In this document: positions 63,917 to 64,000 of the stretch, piece by piece
Layout of the letters: the number at the start of each line of letters is the position of its first letter
Position numbering within the stretch: the first letter of the stretch is position 1
Origin: Chaetorhynchus papuensis
Taxonomy: Eukaryota; Chordata; Aves; Passeriformes; Rhipiduridae
DNA length: 64,000 nt
Assembly (NCBI GenBank): GCA_013396525.1
Contig: VWYX01000669.1
Coordinates: forward strand, 405,080 to 469,079
Direction of reading: 5' to 3'
The notes under the pieces: generated by a model
The model's input: only the letters and a program-made list of their open reading frames with translations
Told to the model about the DNA's origin: nothing
Database searches by the model: none
Position numbers and translations under genes: made by a program

Positions 63917-64000
63917 GAAATGGAAATGGAAATGGAAATGGAAATGGAAATGGAAATGGAAATGGAAATGGAAATGGAAATGGAAAGAAGGAAATGGAAA
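63917..64000. repeat. (GAAATG)n hexanucleotide repeat, cut by window end
   Basis: Eleven perfect GAAATG units occupy 63917-63982. A short GAAAGAAG interruption follows and then another GAAATG unit, and the array runs off the end of the window. The flank at 63902-63916 is AAG/GAAAA-rich. The full length is unknown. Confidence 0.95.

Overview
This window looks like ordinary nuclear DNA from a bird, probably a passerine or another neoavian. I infer this from the interspersed repeats. There are several 5'-truncated CR1 LINE copies with the avian 3'-end signature, ERVL-type and other avian LTRs, few other repeats, a moderately AT-rich and CpG-poor background, and short, weak open reading frames on both strands. 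Nothing resembles a bacterial or viral genome: there are no operons, no ribosome-binding-site pattern and no long ORFs. The species call is an inference, because I matched repeats from memory of the families.

I could not support any protein-coding exon, tRNA, rRNA or other RNA gene. The longest ATG-initiated ORF (216 codons, 22734-23384) runs through a 29-base T tract and has no recognisable domain. The other long ORFs are low-complexity or unrecognisable. The window is best described as intergenic or deep-intronic DNA carrying transposable-element relics.

Layout: (1) 1-7574 has no recognised feature. (2) 7577-8008 is a minus-strand CR1 3' end. (3) 8960-10945 is the densest part. An old plus-strand CR1 with a decayed reverse-transcriptase segment is split by two LTRs: an ERVL-type LTR on the minus strand (9851-10334) and a second LTR on the plus strand (10459-10898) whose ends form a 10-bp inverted repeat. 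(4) CR1 pieces lie at 12370-12611 (+), 20106-20630 (-) and 22515-22577 (-). (5) 28601-28989 is a clean solo LTR on the minus strand, bounded by a perfect 6-bp target-site duplication. (6) Further CR1 pieces lie at 36609-36712 (+) and 43357-43418 (+), and an LTR lies at about 43600-44290 (+). (7) Another CR1 3' end lies at 55627-56043 (+) and a short one at 59395-59486 (-). (8) The window ends inside a (GAAATG)n hexanucleotide repeat.

No genes act together here, and I found no convincing new biological system. The items most worth a second look are the nested insertion at 9-11 kb, the intact solo LTR at 28.6 kb, an A29 tract preceded by AATAAA on the minus strand near 23.3 kb (a possible retrocopy end, unusual in birds), a 20-bp minisatellite at 40.5 kb and a perfect hairpin at 41.87 kb.
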